Below, one piece after another: positions 24,901-36,200 of a DNA stretch of 64,000 nt. The position numbers were made by a program, and so were the translations under genes. The notes under the pieces are model-generated. The model did not search any database. It was given only the letters and a program-made list of their open reading frames with translations, and was not told the origin of the DNA. How positions within the stretch are numbered: position 1 is the stretch's first letter; each line of letters opens with the position of its first letter. The stretch spans positions 17,667,275-17,731,274 of the forward strand of contig NC_087066.1 in the NCBI RefSeq assembly GCF_963678635.1, written 5' to 3'. The stretch comes from Symsagittifera roscoffensis. Its lineage: Eukaryota > Xenacoelomorpha > Acoela > Convolutidae.

Positions 24901-25800
24901 CTGAAAACAATCAGAAACTGGATGCCAATTAAGTCCAAGACTTTTGAAGTTGTGGTAATTTTCTGCTAAATATAATTCTTCATATGTTAGAGTGTGTTTG
25001 GTAAACCATTCAAGGCACCCGAAATTGAAGCACTCCATATCCAAAGTGTTCTTGATGGCTGTTTTCTCACTACTTGCTTCACTCATATAAAATTTTATGA
25101 ATTGCCAGCTTTTTTTTCGCCTTCTTTTTTATCGGTTCAAATTCCCATAATCTGTTAATTGTTGTTAACCGGCTGTAACTGATTCCAGGAAACTGGTCCA
25201 ATATATCGGCGAGTGTTTTTGTTGTGTGATTTTGTGATCGGCATCAGCAACACTGAAACTGTCTAATCATGCATCCTGTCAGTCACCAGTGCAATTCGGT
25301 CCTTGACGTTCCGTGATTTCTGATTGTGGGTATAGACGAATTGTCCAAGCAGTAGGTCAATTTCTTGGGGCTTACGAAAGCTGGATCTGATACGTTGTAG
25401 TTGTAGACCTTATATATATCTGTGGCTGCTTTTTTGCCTTTATAAATGCTCATGATCCCTGATGGTTAACTCTATTTATGCGATCAGGAGCTGCTGTTGA
25501 TTTGATATCAAGCCGGTGCTTGACCTGTAGGCTGATGACATTCGTCTGTACGCAACTGCAAACAAGCACCCTCAAATTTCGACCGCTCTGAGAACGAACT
25601 TTGACGTTTGCGATTGGAAAAACTGTAATGGTTGCAGTTTGGTTGATTCGAAAAGCATCTATTGTTGCCGTGAGATGATGACTGGGTGGGGTAGAACTCC
25701 GATGAAGAGTTGTATGGAGCTTTTTTGACATGTGTTACACAATTCAGTTGAAAAACATTGCTGGATACCGTGACTGGCAGACAAATAGTTGAAGCTCATC
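21905..25800 (-). mobile_element. BEL/Pao retrotransposon pol region, copy A2 (tandem unit 2)
   Basis: Second copy of the 3.9 kb unit. A2 is contiguous at 25801 with the gag side of the element, so A2 is the original copy and A1 the added one. The last 930 bp (24871-25800) were copied again into 30481-31409 by the later 5.6 kb duplication. Confidence 0.85.
22226..25731 (-). pseudogene. BEL/Pao pol pseudogene in A2
   Basis: Same decayed set of fragments as in A1: protease at 25731-25450 with CSC in place of DSG, the RT core missing, the FDPLG-like segment near 24070, and integrase motifs near 22580 and 22300. A1 and A2 share the damage, so the element was dead before the duplication. Scattered substitutions and 1-2 bp indels distinguish the copies. 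Confidence 0.8.
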
Positions 25801-26728
25801 TTATTGCTGATAACTAAATTCTTTCGTTCTGATGCCGAGATAGGTCCGTATTCTCACACTGCGAAATAGGATGTCTTTTTGGACAGATTGTAACTTTATC
25901 TTATGACAAAGAGAAGCCATTCTTGTGAGATTGGATCTTTTCTGTTATGAACATCACACTCAGGTTTGTGGAGTCTAGCATGAGATTCTTGAACAACCTC
26001 CCAAGATCTTGAACCACCTCCCAAAACTCTGCTGTCTAAGAATATTATGAGTCGCTCACAATCAAGAGCTCTGGTTCTATCGTTAGCAGTTTATGTCTTC
26101 TCTGATTCAAGATCGAGATTCTCAAAAAAAATAAAGTGCCACAAATCTTTTTTCTCGACCATCCGAGTACTTTGATCCATTGCGAGGTCTGTTGAAGACT
26201 GAGTTTAGCCGACGAATTTAAGATGTTTTCTCCGTTTGAACAGCTGTAAATCCATGATTCCTTGACAAGAGCTTGCGATATGTGACTCGATCAATTTTGT
26301 ATCTCTACTCTAGCATGTGAAGCGCTACTTCGTAATCGTTTTTGTCGTTTTCAAGTTCCTTGTATGTTTGGAAGCATGGTTCATCAAACAAATTTTGAGG
26401 TACCTAAATGACGACAGCTTCTTATTCTCATGGACAGTTGAGCACAACTGATCATTGAAGCTTAGCCAGGCAGTGAAATCTTCTCTGAAGCTAAGAAGTT
26501 GACAATTTTGGCAATTTTGGTCTGATCCTTGTAGGTCCTATCTGTGTGCGTTGTTAGAAAAGGGTCGATAGGTTGACTCAAAGTGGCTATCATTCTCATT
26601 ATTGCTTGTAGAGTTTGGCGAGGAGCTTTCTGTGAATTATGACATTGTTCAAATACTTGATCATATTCGGCATCATCAGTGATTACTTTAAGCAGCTTGT
26701 GAACAGCGGCTGAGGATTGATCAAGCAA
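25801..26728 (-). pseudogene. BEL/Pao gag remnant (first copy)
   Basis: Upstream of the protease on the - strand. The 88-aa open stretch at 26728-26462 begins MLDQSSAAVHKLLK and ends KIVNFLASEKISLPG. The next segment (about 26400-26290) carries DYEVALHMLE and then a stop, resembling the DUF1759 part of BEL/Pao Gag (YxxALxLLxxRYG). Assignment rests on position and this motif. No LTR or primer-binding site was recognised up to 27000; instead gatacattgaact is repeated four times around 26750-26810. Confidence 0.6.
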
Positions 26729-27039
26729 TGCTCAAGCTCTGTCTGTTCTGATGATACATTGAACTACATTGTACAGAATAACATTGATACATTGAACTGA
26801 TGATACATTGAACTTTGTAGTCGGCTTAGCCAGTGTGCGTAGTTTCTTTAGGTTATGAGGAGGATTAAAATGAATACTTCGCTATAGTTGGAAAGCGATT
26901 GTGTCAAACGAAAATTGAATTTAAAATAATTTAGTAACAGAAACAAACAAAAGAAACAAATAAAAAAACAAGAGAGAAAATATGCGTTTCAAGTTGAGTT
27001 TAGATATGATTAAATTATCTTATCTTTAAAAAATGTATT

Positions 27040-27579
27040 TTGTTTGCTCCAACAATACTCTTTAAAAATTTCTCAGTTGGTTTACTCTGCTGTTCAAACC
27101 TTCCGTTAACTTCCTCTCTCCTCTTACATGACTTACTCTTACGGTCGCTTGAACAACTTTTCACAATCTCAAAATCGAATCTCTTAAGCTACGATTGCGC
27201 GCTCGCTAGCATGATTGGGTTGAGAAAACGACCCGGAGCTGCACAGATTCAAAGGGAGAAAAACGCAGTTATTGATTGGTTCATCCCTATTTTGGTAATT
27301 TTGTTTAGTACTTCTGATCGCCATTATGCACACATAGGTCTGCATTATAGTTTTGAAAAAAGCGTAGCGAGGAAGCATATATTGAACAATTGTTTCTGTT
27401 TTGCTACAGAACATACACTAGAAAAGCATGATCGCCAAATTCAAAAGCGCAGATACAAAAAATACCAACTTTGCCTAATTATCATGGTTGAAAAGACAGA
27501 AAATGGAATTGTAAACAAATCGAACACCTCGCGATTCGGGTTGCAAGTTTTTACAAACTTTAGCTCATTTCAAATTTAA
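27040..27579 (+). other. 179-codon ORF, doubtful coding value
   Basis: Open from MFAPTILFKN to NFSSFQI and repeated with one substitution at 32649-33188. Conservation between the copies is explained by the recent duplication, so it says nothing about selection. Lys, Leu, Ile and Phe are frequent as expected from AT-rich random sequence. No domain recognised. It lies opposite to and just downstream of the GRXCR1-like terminal exon, in what would be 3' UTR or flank. Confidence 0.2.
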
Positions 27580-27674
27580 CTGGTTTAGTCCTATTTTCTG
27601 ACGTTTCAACCATTTGATGAACTGAATGAATAGAGGAAACTTGTATTGTATGTTGAAAGGGGAAGGGGTGGTTT

Positions 27675-27866
27675 TTAGTTTTTGAAGCATTTTGCGGGAC
27701 ACTTTTGGAGTCCGTTGGGGTCGCACTGGGTGCATTTGAGACAGTTGAACATGTCTGTGAATCCATTGCGCACACTGCTTGACTTCTTACTCCCATTGCA
27801 CTGTCTGCAGAGAATGTAGCAGTATCCCCAACACTCATTGCACACGTTATTCCCAGTGCTGATTTT
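27675..27866 (-). CDS. Second, downstream copy of the GRXCR1-like terminal exon
   Basis: Base-for-base identical over all 192 bp to the exon at 33284-33475, with the same pyrimidine-rich acceptor, four Cys-pair motifs (CNEC, CRQC, CTQC, CPAKC) and the TAA stop. It was made by the 5.6 kb tandem duplication and lies 5.6 kb further along the same transcription direction. It could be spliced as an alternative last exon, with an unchanged protein but another 3' UTR copy, or be bypassed because the nearer copy terminates first. The sequence alone does not decide. Confidence 0.75.
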   Translation of the reverse strand, partial: KISTGNNVCNECWGYCYILCRQCNGSKKSSSVRNGFTDMFNCLKCTQCDPNGLQKCPAKCFKN

Positions 27867-29449
27867 CTTCAAGGAGAAACAAGCACAAAATATCAACCAA
27901 AACAAACACTTGACGTTTGGAAAAGTGTCGATGATCTTAGAGACCCCGAAAAAAAGATCGTTTCAGAAAACAAAATATATACACAGAGGCAAAGCGGATC
28001 TGAAGAATGTTGAAATAATTATTCGAAAAAATTGAGAAAAATTGAAAAAAATTCGAGAAAAATTGAAAAAAATACAGCTAAAAAACTTCTTGGTTGTATA
28101 GAAAAAAATTCATAAACAGCCTTAAAAATTGAAAATAATTTACCGAGCGGGCGGCAAAAAAACTTATTTGAGCCGAAAGCAAAAGTGTTGTCATGAAAAA
28201 TTTCATGAAGCTTTAAAAAATTGTAGGAACCATCCAATCGGAAGCACATAATCGCATCTGGACATATTTGCCCTCGAAATTATGCAATTTATGTTGGCTG
28301 AGCCGATACAACATACACTGAAACTGTTTAAAAATTTTAAAAAAATGAACAAAGTGACCCAAAATGAGACTGGGTCAAATTCACAAATTATTGAACTTTC
28401 AGTTCTATTTAAAAAAATGTTTAAATTGGAAGAAAACACATGCTCGAAAAAGTAAGACAATAAAAAGCATATCAGATTAAAAAATGGTGTATAAAAAAAC
28501 AGGAAACGAACGAACCGACAAAAATTAGGACGAAAACCACGAAACACAAAAAAAGTAATTACAACCTGAAACGGGCTTTACCTAACTACTAATTAAACTA
28601 TAGAAGTTTTATTTGAATTTTTCAAAAAAAAAATTTAGCATGTCAGAAGATGAAAGAGTCCAGGAGATATGAAATCAGCCATGTGAACAAAGTTATTTAC
28701 GGGCAAAAAGTCTAGTACCCGATTGCAATACCCTTGCTGATTATCGAACATAATGTCTCTTATAATTTGGAAAAGACTTTAATGGTTGAACATCTTTTTG
28801 GCAAAAAAACAGAATTTGAGAAAACGGCATGTATAGTTAATTTTTATTCCTCAGGGAAATCTAATAATTAAATTCCCTTTCGTAATTCCCTTTTTACGGA
28901 AATTCAAAAACAAAAGGTTGAATAGAAAATAAGGCCGAAATATTTCTGTGAGACTGAATATGAATAAATAACGTTGTTTATCCGCCCTTCTTTAATTAAT
29001 GAGTCTCCTAATCAAACGAGTTTGGGTGAACTATTCCTTTTTTAACTTTTGTAACAAAAAAGAATTGCATCAGGAACAACCCAGACTGGACGAACTAGCA
29101 TCAGCTGCAACAATGAACTTGCAAGTCTGGGTCATTAAAATTGCTAATTACTTTTGCATGAAAGTTTCCAGGTTTTTTCAACAAGCTAATATTCTCAGGT
29201 AAAATATTCCGGACAGAAGTAAGGGACGTCTATCGCGACGGCTTAGCTGAAAGTTGATGTACAGGTGGCCCACGCAGATTGCCTCGAACACGATTTTTTA
29301 AACTTTTCTTCAAACCATGAAGCAAACAAAGCACAAGGTTTTATACTAACTTACAATTAACTTTAATGTGCGCCGTTATTTATAAATCAGTTAAATTTAA
29401 ATGATTTTTCGAGTCTGGCTAATGAACTAGTTATTTGCCCGTTTTGTTA

Positions 29450-29625
29450 CACCCAGGCGAAGCTGCACTTTACAAAGACAAGCGAGAAAAGGGCAAAAAG
29501 TAGCTCTTAAAGGGTGAAAAATGGGGAAAAAGAGAAAGAAAACGGTTAACTAAAACTCTGATATGTGCGGGAATCGAACCACCAACCTCGAGATTAAACG
29601 CCACAAGTCCAGGCATTTGCAATAT
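29450..29625 (-). repeat. tRNA-derived SINE (copy in B1)
   Basis: On the - strand a tRNA-like part (about 29625-29570) with B box ggttcgattcc is followed by AT-rich body and the segment gcagcttcgcc. The same arrangement recurs at 35060-35235 (duplicate), 43551-43735 and 57933-58128. Confidence 0.6.
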
Positions 29626-30200
29626 TTCCCGTTCCTAAAACCTAATTATTTACTAGGGGTCCAGCTAAAACTCGAGCAAACTGTTTGATAAATTTTTTGA
29701 ATCAAGCTGATGCGAAAAAATTATTTCCAACGAATAACATTTTTGTTTCCAAAAACGAATAAAGTTTTAAAAAATGGATTTTTGCTGGGTCCAATATTGC
29801 TCATATAAAACAATTAGACCAAAATCACTACGAATAGAAGTTCCTTGCGCATGAACTTTTTTTAAAACTCTTAATCTTAGATAAAATCAAAAAGTTTTCA
29901 AAAAACTGGCAAAATATTCAAAATGGACAATTTCTATGACCAGAACATGTCTCAAAAAAATGAGCGTAGTTTTTTAAGCAATGATGATTGCCAGCATTAG
30001 CTTCTTGCGATTGAATCATTAATCTATGATTTGGCATTATAGATTTCGAGAAAAGGAAGAAGCTTCCAAAAAAAAAACGTTCAGATGTTCAAAATTTGGA
30101 CAACTTCTAAGATTATAATTCTTTTTCTACCAAGATTATGACGTATCAGCGTATGAATGGGCAATCGCCAGAACATGTTGGAGTGAGTCCCATAAAACTA

Positions 30201-30695
30201 TCACTCAATCTCAGATTTAGCAGGAAACTTTTCAAGAAACAAAAAAGTAATCCAAAAAAATGTAGAAAAAATCATTGGAAAGTTTTGAAGGCTGTAAAGC
30301 GTCGATTGAAGTGAAAAGAGACACGTGGTGTATGCAATAAGACAGGCGAGCTTTTCTTCTTTCTTTTGGTACCAGTTTTTTGAAATCAGCAAATTAACGT
30401 TTTTGTGAAAAAAGCAAACATTTTCCAAAGCTTCTAAAAAAATATTAAAGCAAATCCCATATACAGGTTTAATTTTTATGGCCTGAAAACGCTTGCTGTA
30501 CCATGGGTACTGAAAACAATCAGAAACTGGATGCCAATTAAGTCCAAGACTTTTGAAGTTGTGGTAATTTTCTGCTAAATATAATTCTTCATATGTTAGA
30601 GTGTGTTTGGTAAACCATTCAAGGCACCCGAAATTGAAGCACTCCATATCCAAAGTGTTCTTGATGGCTGTTTTCTCACTACTTGCTTCACTCAT
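30201..30695 (-). other. Chimeric 164-codon ORF created by the B1/B2 junction
   Basis: The first half (from 30695) is the BEL/Pao RT-side remnant beginning MSEASSEKTAIKN. At 30480 it runs in frame into unrelated noncoding sequence (VCFFHKNVNLLISKN). In the undisturbed places these halves are separate: the RT part ends at 24850 and the second part exists alone at 36038-35811. It is a by-product of the duplication, not a gene. Confidence 0.8.
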
Positions 30696-32337
30696 ATAAA
30701 ATTTTATGAATTGCCAGCTTTTTTTTCGCCTTCTTTTTTATCGGTTCAAATTCCCATAATCTGTTAATTGTTGTTAACCGGCTGTAACTGATTCCAGGAA
30801 ACTGGTCCAATATATCGGCGAGTGTTTTTGTTGTGTGATTTTGTGATCGGCATCAGCAACACTGAAACTGTCTAATCATGCATCCTGTCAGTCACCAGTG
30901 CAATTCGGTCCTTGACGTTCCGTGATTTCTGATTGTGGGTATAGACGAATTGTCCAAGCAGTAGGTCAATTTCTTGGGGCTTACGAAAGCTGGATCTGAT
31001 ACGTTGTAGTTGTAGACCTTATATATATCTGTGGCTGCTTTTTTGCCTTTATAAATGCTCATGATCCCTGATGGTTAACTCTATTTATGCGATCAGGAGC
31101 TGCTGTTGATTTGATATCAAGCCGGTGCTTGACCTGTAGGCTGATGACATTCGTCTGTACGCAACTGCAAACAAGCACCCTCAAATTTCGACCGCTCTGA
31201 GAACGAACTTTGACGTTTGCGATTGGAAAAACTGTAATGGTTGCAGTTTGGTTGATTCGAAAAGCATCTATTGTTGCCGTGAGATGATGACTGGGTAGGG
31301 TAGAACTCCGATGAAGAGTTGTATGGAGCTTTTTTGACATGTGTTACACAATTCAGTTGAAAAACATTGCTGGATACCGTGACTGGCAGACAAATAGTTG
31401 AAGCTCATCTTATTGCTGATAACTAAATTCTTTCGTTCTGATGCCGAGATAGGTCCGTATTCTCACACTGCGAAATAGGATGTCTTTTTGGACAGATTGT
31501 AACTTTATCTTATGACAAAGAGAAGCCATTCTTGTGAGATTGGATCTTTTCTGTTATGAACATCACACTCAGGTTTGTGGAGTCTAGCATGAGATTCTTG
31601 AACAACCTTCCAAGATCTTGAACCACCTCCCAAAACTCTGCTGTCTAAGAATATTATGAGTCGCTCACAATCAAGAGCTCTGGTTCTATCGTTAGCAGTT
31701 TATGTCTTCTCTGATTCAAGATCGAGATTCTCAAAAAAAATAAAGTGCCACAAATCTTTTTTCTCGACCATCCGAGTACTTTGATCCATTGCGAGATCTG
31801 TTGAAGACTGAGTTTAGCCGACGAATTTAAGATGTTTTCTCCGTTTGAACAGCTGTAAATCCATGATTCCTTGACAAGAGCTTGCGATATGTGACTCGAT
31901 CAATTTTGTATCTCTACTCTAGCATGTGAAGCGCTACTTCGTAATCGTTTTTGTCGTTTTCAAGTTCCTTGTATGTTTGGAAGCATGGTTCATCAAACAA
32001 ATTTTGAGGTACCTAAATGACGACAGCTTCTTATTCTCATGGACAGTTGAGCACAACTGATCATTGAAGCTTAGCCAGGCAGTGAAATCTTCTCTGAAGC
32101 TAAGAAGTTGACAATTTTGGCAATTTTGGTCTGATCCTTGTAGGTCCTATCTGTGTGCGTTGTTAGAAAAGGGTCGATAGGTTGACTCAAAGTGGCTATC
32201 ATTCTCATTATTGCTTGTAGAGTTTGGCGAGGAGCTTTCTGTGAATTATGACATTGTTCAAATACTTGATCATATTCGGCATCATCAGTGATTACTTTAA
32301 GCAGCTTGTGAACAGCGGCTGAGGATTGATCAAGCAA
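30481..32337 (-). pseudogene. BEL/Pao RT/protease/gag remnant carried by B2
   Basis: Third copy of the protease remnant (31340-31059, again with CSC at the catalytic site) and second copy of the gag remnant (32337-32071). The pol part is cut at 30480 because the duplication began within it. It now lies just downstream of the GRXCR1-like gene. Confidence 0.8.
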
Positions 32338-33283
32338 TGCTCAAGCTCTGTCTGTTCTGATGATACATTGAACTACATTGTACAGAATAACATTGATACA
32401 TTGAACTGATGATACATTGAACTTTGTAGTCGGCTTAGCCAGTGTGCGTAGTTTCTTTAGGTTATGAGGAGGATTAAAATGAATACTTCGCTATAGTTGG
32501 AAAGCGATTGTGTCAAACGAAAATTGAATTTAAAATAATTTAGTAACAGAAACAAACAAAAGAAACAAATAAAAAAACAAGAGAGAAAATATGCGTTTCA
32601 AGTTGAGTTTAGATATGATTAAATTATCTTATCTTTAAAAAATGTATTTTGTTTGCTCCAACAATACTCTTTAAAAATCTCTCAGTTGGTTTACTCTGCT
32701 GTTCAAACCTTCCGTTAACTTCCTCTCTCCTCTTACATGACTTACTCTTACGGTCGCTTGAACAACTTTTCACAATCTCAAAATCGAATCTCTTAAGCTA
32801 CGATTGCGCGCTCGCTAGCATGATTGGGTTGAGAAAACGACCCGGAGCTGCACAGATTCAAAGGGAGAAAAACGCAGTTATTGATTGGTTCATCCCTATT
32901 TTGGTAATTTTGTTTAGTACTTCTGATCGCCATTATGCACACATAGGTCTGCATTATAGTTTTGAAAAAAGCGTAGCGAGGAAGCATATATTGAACAATT
33001 GTTTCTGTTTTGCTACAGAACATACACTAGAAAAGCATGATCGCCAAATTCAAAAGCGCAGATACAAAAAATACCAACTTTGCCTAATTATCATGGTTGA
33101 AAAGACAGAAAATGGAATTGTAAACAAATCGAACACCTCGCGATTCGGGTTGCAAGTTTTTACAAACTTTAGCTCATTTCAAATTTAACTGGTTTAGTCC
33201 TATTTTCTGACGTTTCAACCATTTGATGAACTGAATGAATAGAGGAAACTTGTATTGTATGTTGAAAGGGGAAGGGGTGGTTT

Positions 33284-36200
33284 TTAGTTTTTGAAGCATT
33301 TTGCGGGACACTTTTGGAGTCCGTTGGGGTCGCACTGGGTGCATTTGAGACAGTTGAACATGTCTGTGAATCCATTGCGCACACTGCTTGACTTCTTACT
33401 CCCATTGCACTGTCTGCAGAGAATGTAGCAGTATCCCCAACACTCATTGCACACGTTATTCCCAGTGCTGATTTTCTTCAAGGAGAAACAAGCACAAAAT
33501 ATCAACCAAAACAAACACTTGACGTTTGGAAAAGTGTCGATGATCTTAGAGACCCCGAAAAAAAGATCGTTTCAGAAAACAAAATATATACACAGAGGCA
33601 AAGCGGATCTGAAGAATGTTGAAATAATTATTCGAAAAAATTGAGAAAAATTGAAAAAAATTCGAGAAAAATTGAAAAAAATACAGCTAAAAAACTTCTT
33701 GGTTGTATAGATAAAAATTCATAAACAGCCTTAAAAATTGAAAATAATTTACCGAGCGGGCGGCAAAAAAACTTATTTGAGCCGAAAGCAAAAGTGTTGT
33801 CATGAAAAATTTCATGAAGCTTTAAAAAATTGTAGGAACCATCCAATCGGAAGCACATAATCGCATCTGGACATATTTGCCCTCGAAATTATGCAATTTA
33901 TGTTGGCTGAGCCGATACAACATACACTGAAACTGTTTAAAAATTTTAAAAAAATGAACAAAGTGACCCAAAATGAGACTGGGTCAAATTTACAAATTAT
34001 TGAACTTTCAGTTCTATTTAAAAAAATGTTTAAATTGGAAGAAAACACATGCTCGAAAAAGTAAGACAATAAAAAGCATATCAGATTAAAAAATGGTGTA
34101 TAAAAAAAACAGGAAACGAACGAACCGACAAAAATTAGGACGAAAACCACGAAACACAAAAAAAGTAATTACAACCTGAAACGGGCTTTACCTAACTACT
34201 AATTAAACTATAGAAGTTTTATTTGAATTTTTCAAAAAAAAAATTTAGCATGTCAGAAGATGAAAGAGTCCAGGAGATATGAAATCAGCCATGTGAACAA
34301 AGTTATTTACGGGCAAAAAGTCTAGTACCCGATTGCAATACCCTTGCTGATTATCGAACATAATGTCTCTTATAATTTGGAAAAGACTTTAATGGTTGAA
34401 CATCTTTTTGGCAAAAAAACAGAATTTGAGAAAACGGCATGTATAGTTAATTTTTATTCCTCAGGGAAATCTAATAATTAAATTCCCTTTCGTAATTCCC
34501 TTTTTACGGAAATTCAAAAACAAAAGGTTGAATAGAAAATAAGGCCGAAATATTTCTGTGAGACTGAATATGAATAAATAACGTTGTTTATCCGCCCTTC
34601 TTTAATTAATGAGTCTCCTAATCAAACGAGTTTGGGTGAACTATTCCTTTTTTAACTTTTGTAACAAAAAAGAATTGCATCAGGAACAACCCAGACTGGA
34701 CGAACTAGCATCAGCTGCAACAATGAACTTGCAAGTCTGGGTCATTAAAATTGCTAATTACTTTTGCATGAAAGTTTCCAGGTTTTTTCAACAAGCTAAT
34801 ATTCTCAGGTAAAATATTCCGGACAGAAGTAAGGGACGTCTATCGCGACGGCTTAGCTGAAAGTTGATGTACAGGTGGCCCACGCAGATTGCCTCGAACA
34901 CGATTTTTTAAACTTTTCTTCAAACCATGAAGCAAACAAAGCACAAGGTTTTATACTAACTTACAATTAACTTTAATGTGCGCCGTTATTTATAAATCAG
35001 TTAAATTTAAATGATTTTTCGAGTCTGGCTAATGAACTAGTTATTTGCCCGTATTGTTACACCCAGGCGAAGCTGCACTTTACAAAGACAAGCGAGAAAA
35101 GGGCAAAAAGTAGCTCTTAAAGGGTGAAAAATGGGGAAAAAGAGAAAGAAAACGGTTAACTAAAACTCTGATATGTGCGGGAATCGAACCACCAACCTCG
35201 AGATTAAACGCCACAAGTCCAGGCATTTGCAATATTTCCCGTTCCTAAAACCTAATTATTTACTAGGGGTCCAGCTAAAACTCGAGCAAACTGTTTGATA
35301 AATTTTTTGAATCAAGCTGATGCGAAAAAATTATTTCCAACGAATAACATTTTTGTTTCCAAAAACGAATAAAGTTTTAAAAAATGGATTTTTGCTGGGT
35401 CCAATATTGCTCATATAAAACAATTAGACCAAAATCACTACGAATAGAAGTTCCTTGCGCATGAACTTTTTTTAAAACTCTTAATCTTAGATAAAATCAA
35501 AAAGTTTTCAAAAAACTGGCAAAATATTCAAAATGGACAATTTCTATGACCAGAACATGTCTCAAAAAAATGAGCGTAGTTTTTTAAGCAATGATGATTG
35601 CCAGCATTAGCTTCTTGCGATTGAATCATTAATCTATGATTTGGCATTATAGATTTCGAGAAAAGGAAGAAGCTTCCAAAAAAAAAACGTTCAGATGTTC
35701 AAAATTTGGACAACTTCTAAGATTATAATTCTTTTTCTACCAAGATTATGACGTATCAGCGTATGAATGGGCAATCGCCAGAACATGTTGGAGTGAGTCC
35801 CATAAAACTATCACTCAATCTCAGATTTAGCAGGAAACTTTTCAAGAAACAAAAAAGTAATCCAAAAAAATGTAGAAAAAATCATTGGAAAGTTTTGAAG
35901 GCTGTAAAGCGTCGATTGAAGTGAAAAGAGACACGTGGTGTATGCAATAAGACAGGCGAGCTTTTCTTCTTTCTTTTGGTACCAGTTTTTTGAAATCAGC
36001 AAATTAACGTTTTTGTGAAAAAAGCAAACATTTTCCAAAGCTTCTAAAAAAATATTAAAGCAAATCCCATATACAGGTTTAATTTTTATGAAACCTATTG
36101 TGTGTCAAACAGGTGCTGGCTGCTAAAAAACCATATGCTAAAATGTTTTGCTATGCAGCAAAAAATAAACCAAATCTCAAAATGCAAAAAGTGCCACTTT

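Larger units (their letters stand above)
24871..30480. repeat. 5.6 kb tandem duplication, copy B1
   Basis: Matches 30481-36090 at offset 5609-5610 with well over 99 % identity by eye. It contains the end of A2 (RT and protease side), gag, an AT-rich spacer, the extra GRXCR1-like terminal exon (27675-27866), a SINE and noncoding sequence. The breakpoints share only the 2-bp microhomology tg (24870-24871, 30479-30480, 36089-36090). Confidence 0.95.
30481..36090. repeat. 5.6 kb tandem duplication, copy B2
   Basis: Second copy of 24871-30480. Differences seen are a handful of single-base changes and one A-tract length change near 34107. B2 holds the GRXCR1-like terminal exon nearest to the rest of the gene. 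After 36090 the sequence departs from B1 into unique intron. Confidence 0.95.

Noticed and set aside
17600-27000. LTRs of the BEL/Pao element
   Set aside because: I compared the downstream side (17600-18300) with the upstream side (26730-27100) and found no shared terminal repeat or primer-binding site; they may be deleted.
27040-27579. 179-codon + strand ORF as a conserved gene
   Set aside because: Its only conservation is the recent 5.6 kb duplication; no domain and no supporting signals. Kept only as a doubtful feature.
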